Source: Oscillospiraceae bacterium
GTDB lineage: Bacteria; Bacillota_A; Clostridia; Oscillospirales; CAG-272
Direction: 5' to 3'
Length of the DNA stretch: 5,786 nt
Assembly: GCA_015063445.1 (NCBI GenBank)
Contig: SVUD01000079.1
Coordinates: forward strand, 1-5,786
Shown here: positions 5,460 through 5,786 of the stretch, piece after piece
Layout: every line of letters starts with the position of its first letter
How positions within the stretch are numbered: the stretch's first letter is position 1
Position numbers and translations under genes: made by a program
The notes under the pieces: model-generated
Told to the model about the DNA's origin: nothing
Seen by the model: the letters and a program-made list of their open reading frames with translations, nothing else
The model's database searches: none

Positions 5460-5786
5460 ATGATGGATGAAATTAACGAATTTGATTTTGAAAACCGAAT
5501 AGTTTCAAGAGAATACGATTCAAACCAGGATTATGAGGTTGAAAATTCGCTCCGCCCCAAAACCCTTTCGGATTATATAGGTCAGGAAAAGGCTAAATCA
5601 AACCTTAAGGTCTACATAGAAAGCGCAAAAAGACGAGGCGAAGCTCTTGATCACGTTCTTCTTTACGGCCCTCCCGGTCTCGGTAAAACCACGCTTGCGG
5701 GCATTATCGCAAACGAAATGGGCGTCAATATCAGAACCACCTCAGGTCCCGCAATAGAAAAGCAAGGCGATCTTGCCGCAATTCTC
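5460..5786 (+). CDS. ruvB: Holliday junction branch migration ATPase RuvB, C-terminus cut by window edge
   Basis: RuvB is the hexameric AAA+ motor that pumps DNA through the RuvA-bound junction. Only the first 109 codons are in the window, about a third of the usual 330-350. The family block [13 protein letters not shown] lies at 30-42, Walker A GPPGLGKT at 70-77, and [15 protein letters not shown] at 95-109. Walker B, sensor and the winged-helix domain lie beyond the edge. The N-terminal 29 residues before SLRP are acidic and similar to those in other clostridial RuvBs (NRIVSREYD segment). A tandem ATGATG opens the gene; I chose the first at 5460 because AAGGAG (5443-5448), which overlaps the ruvA stop, is then 11 nt away rather than 14. 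The reading frame is open to the edge, with no sign of disruption. Confidence 0.96.
   Translation, partial: MMDEINEFDFENRIVSREYDSNQDYEVENSLRPKTLSDYIGQEKAKSNLKVYIESAKRRGEALDHVLLYGPPGLGKTTLAGIIANEMGVNIRTTSGPAIEKQGDLAAIL

Noticed and set aside
1..5786. Mobile element, CRISPR array, tRNA or rRNA gene, toxin-antitoxin or defence system
   Set aside because: Nearly the whole window is tightly packed with intact housekeeping genes; no transposase, repeat-spacer pattern, RNA gene or defence domain was seen.

Overview
The window looks like ordinary chromosomal housekeeping DNA from a Gram-positive anaerobe of the class Clostridia, perhaps a gut Oscillospiraceae-like lineage. The support is strong purine-rich Shine-Dalgarno sites, sigma-A type promoters, a two-ATPase group II ECF transporter module followed by truA (a Firmicutes arrangement), and a RuvC resolvase, which Bacilli generally lack (they use RecU). 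The assignment is inference from gene content; no rRNA or marker search was possible.

There are two divergent transcription units. The leftward unit (minus strand, from about 4650 down past base 1) runs ruvC, an uncharacterised class I SAM-dependent methyltransferase, ecfA1, ecfA2, ecfT, truA; truA is cut by the left edge. Gaps are tiny (9 and 17 nt), then two stop/start overlaps, then 57 nt before truA. The rightward unit (plus strand) is ruvA, ruvB; ruvB is cut by the right edge. Between them lies a 218-bp region (4615-4832) with two good back-to-back promoters sharing an almost pure A+T tract.

Functionally, RuvA, RuvB and RuvC together migrate and cut Holliday junctions. EcfA1, EcfA2 and EcfT form the energising core of a vitamin/micronutrient importer whose substrate-binding S components must be encoded elsewhere. 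TruA makes pseudouridine in the tRNA anticodon arm, and the methyltransferase probably modifies RNA. I found no mobile element, CRISPR array, RNA gene, rho-independent terminator or clear novel system. The most notable points are organisational: ruvC is split off from ruvAB in the opposite orientation and heads an operon that leads into the ECF-truA cluster.
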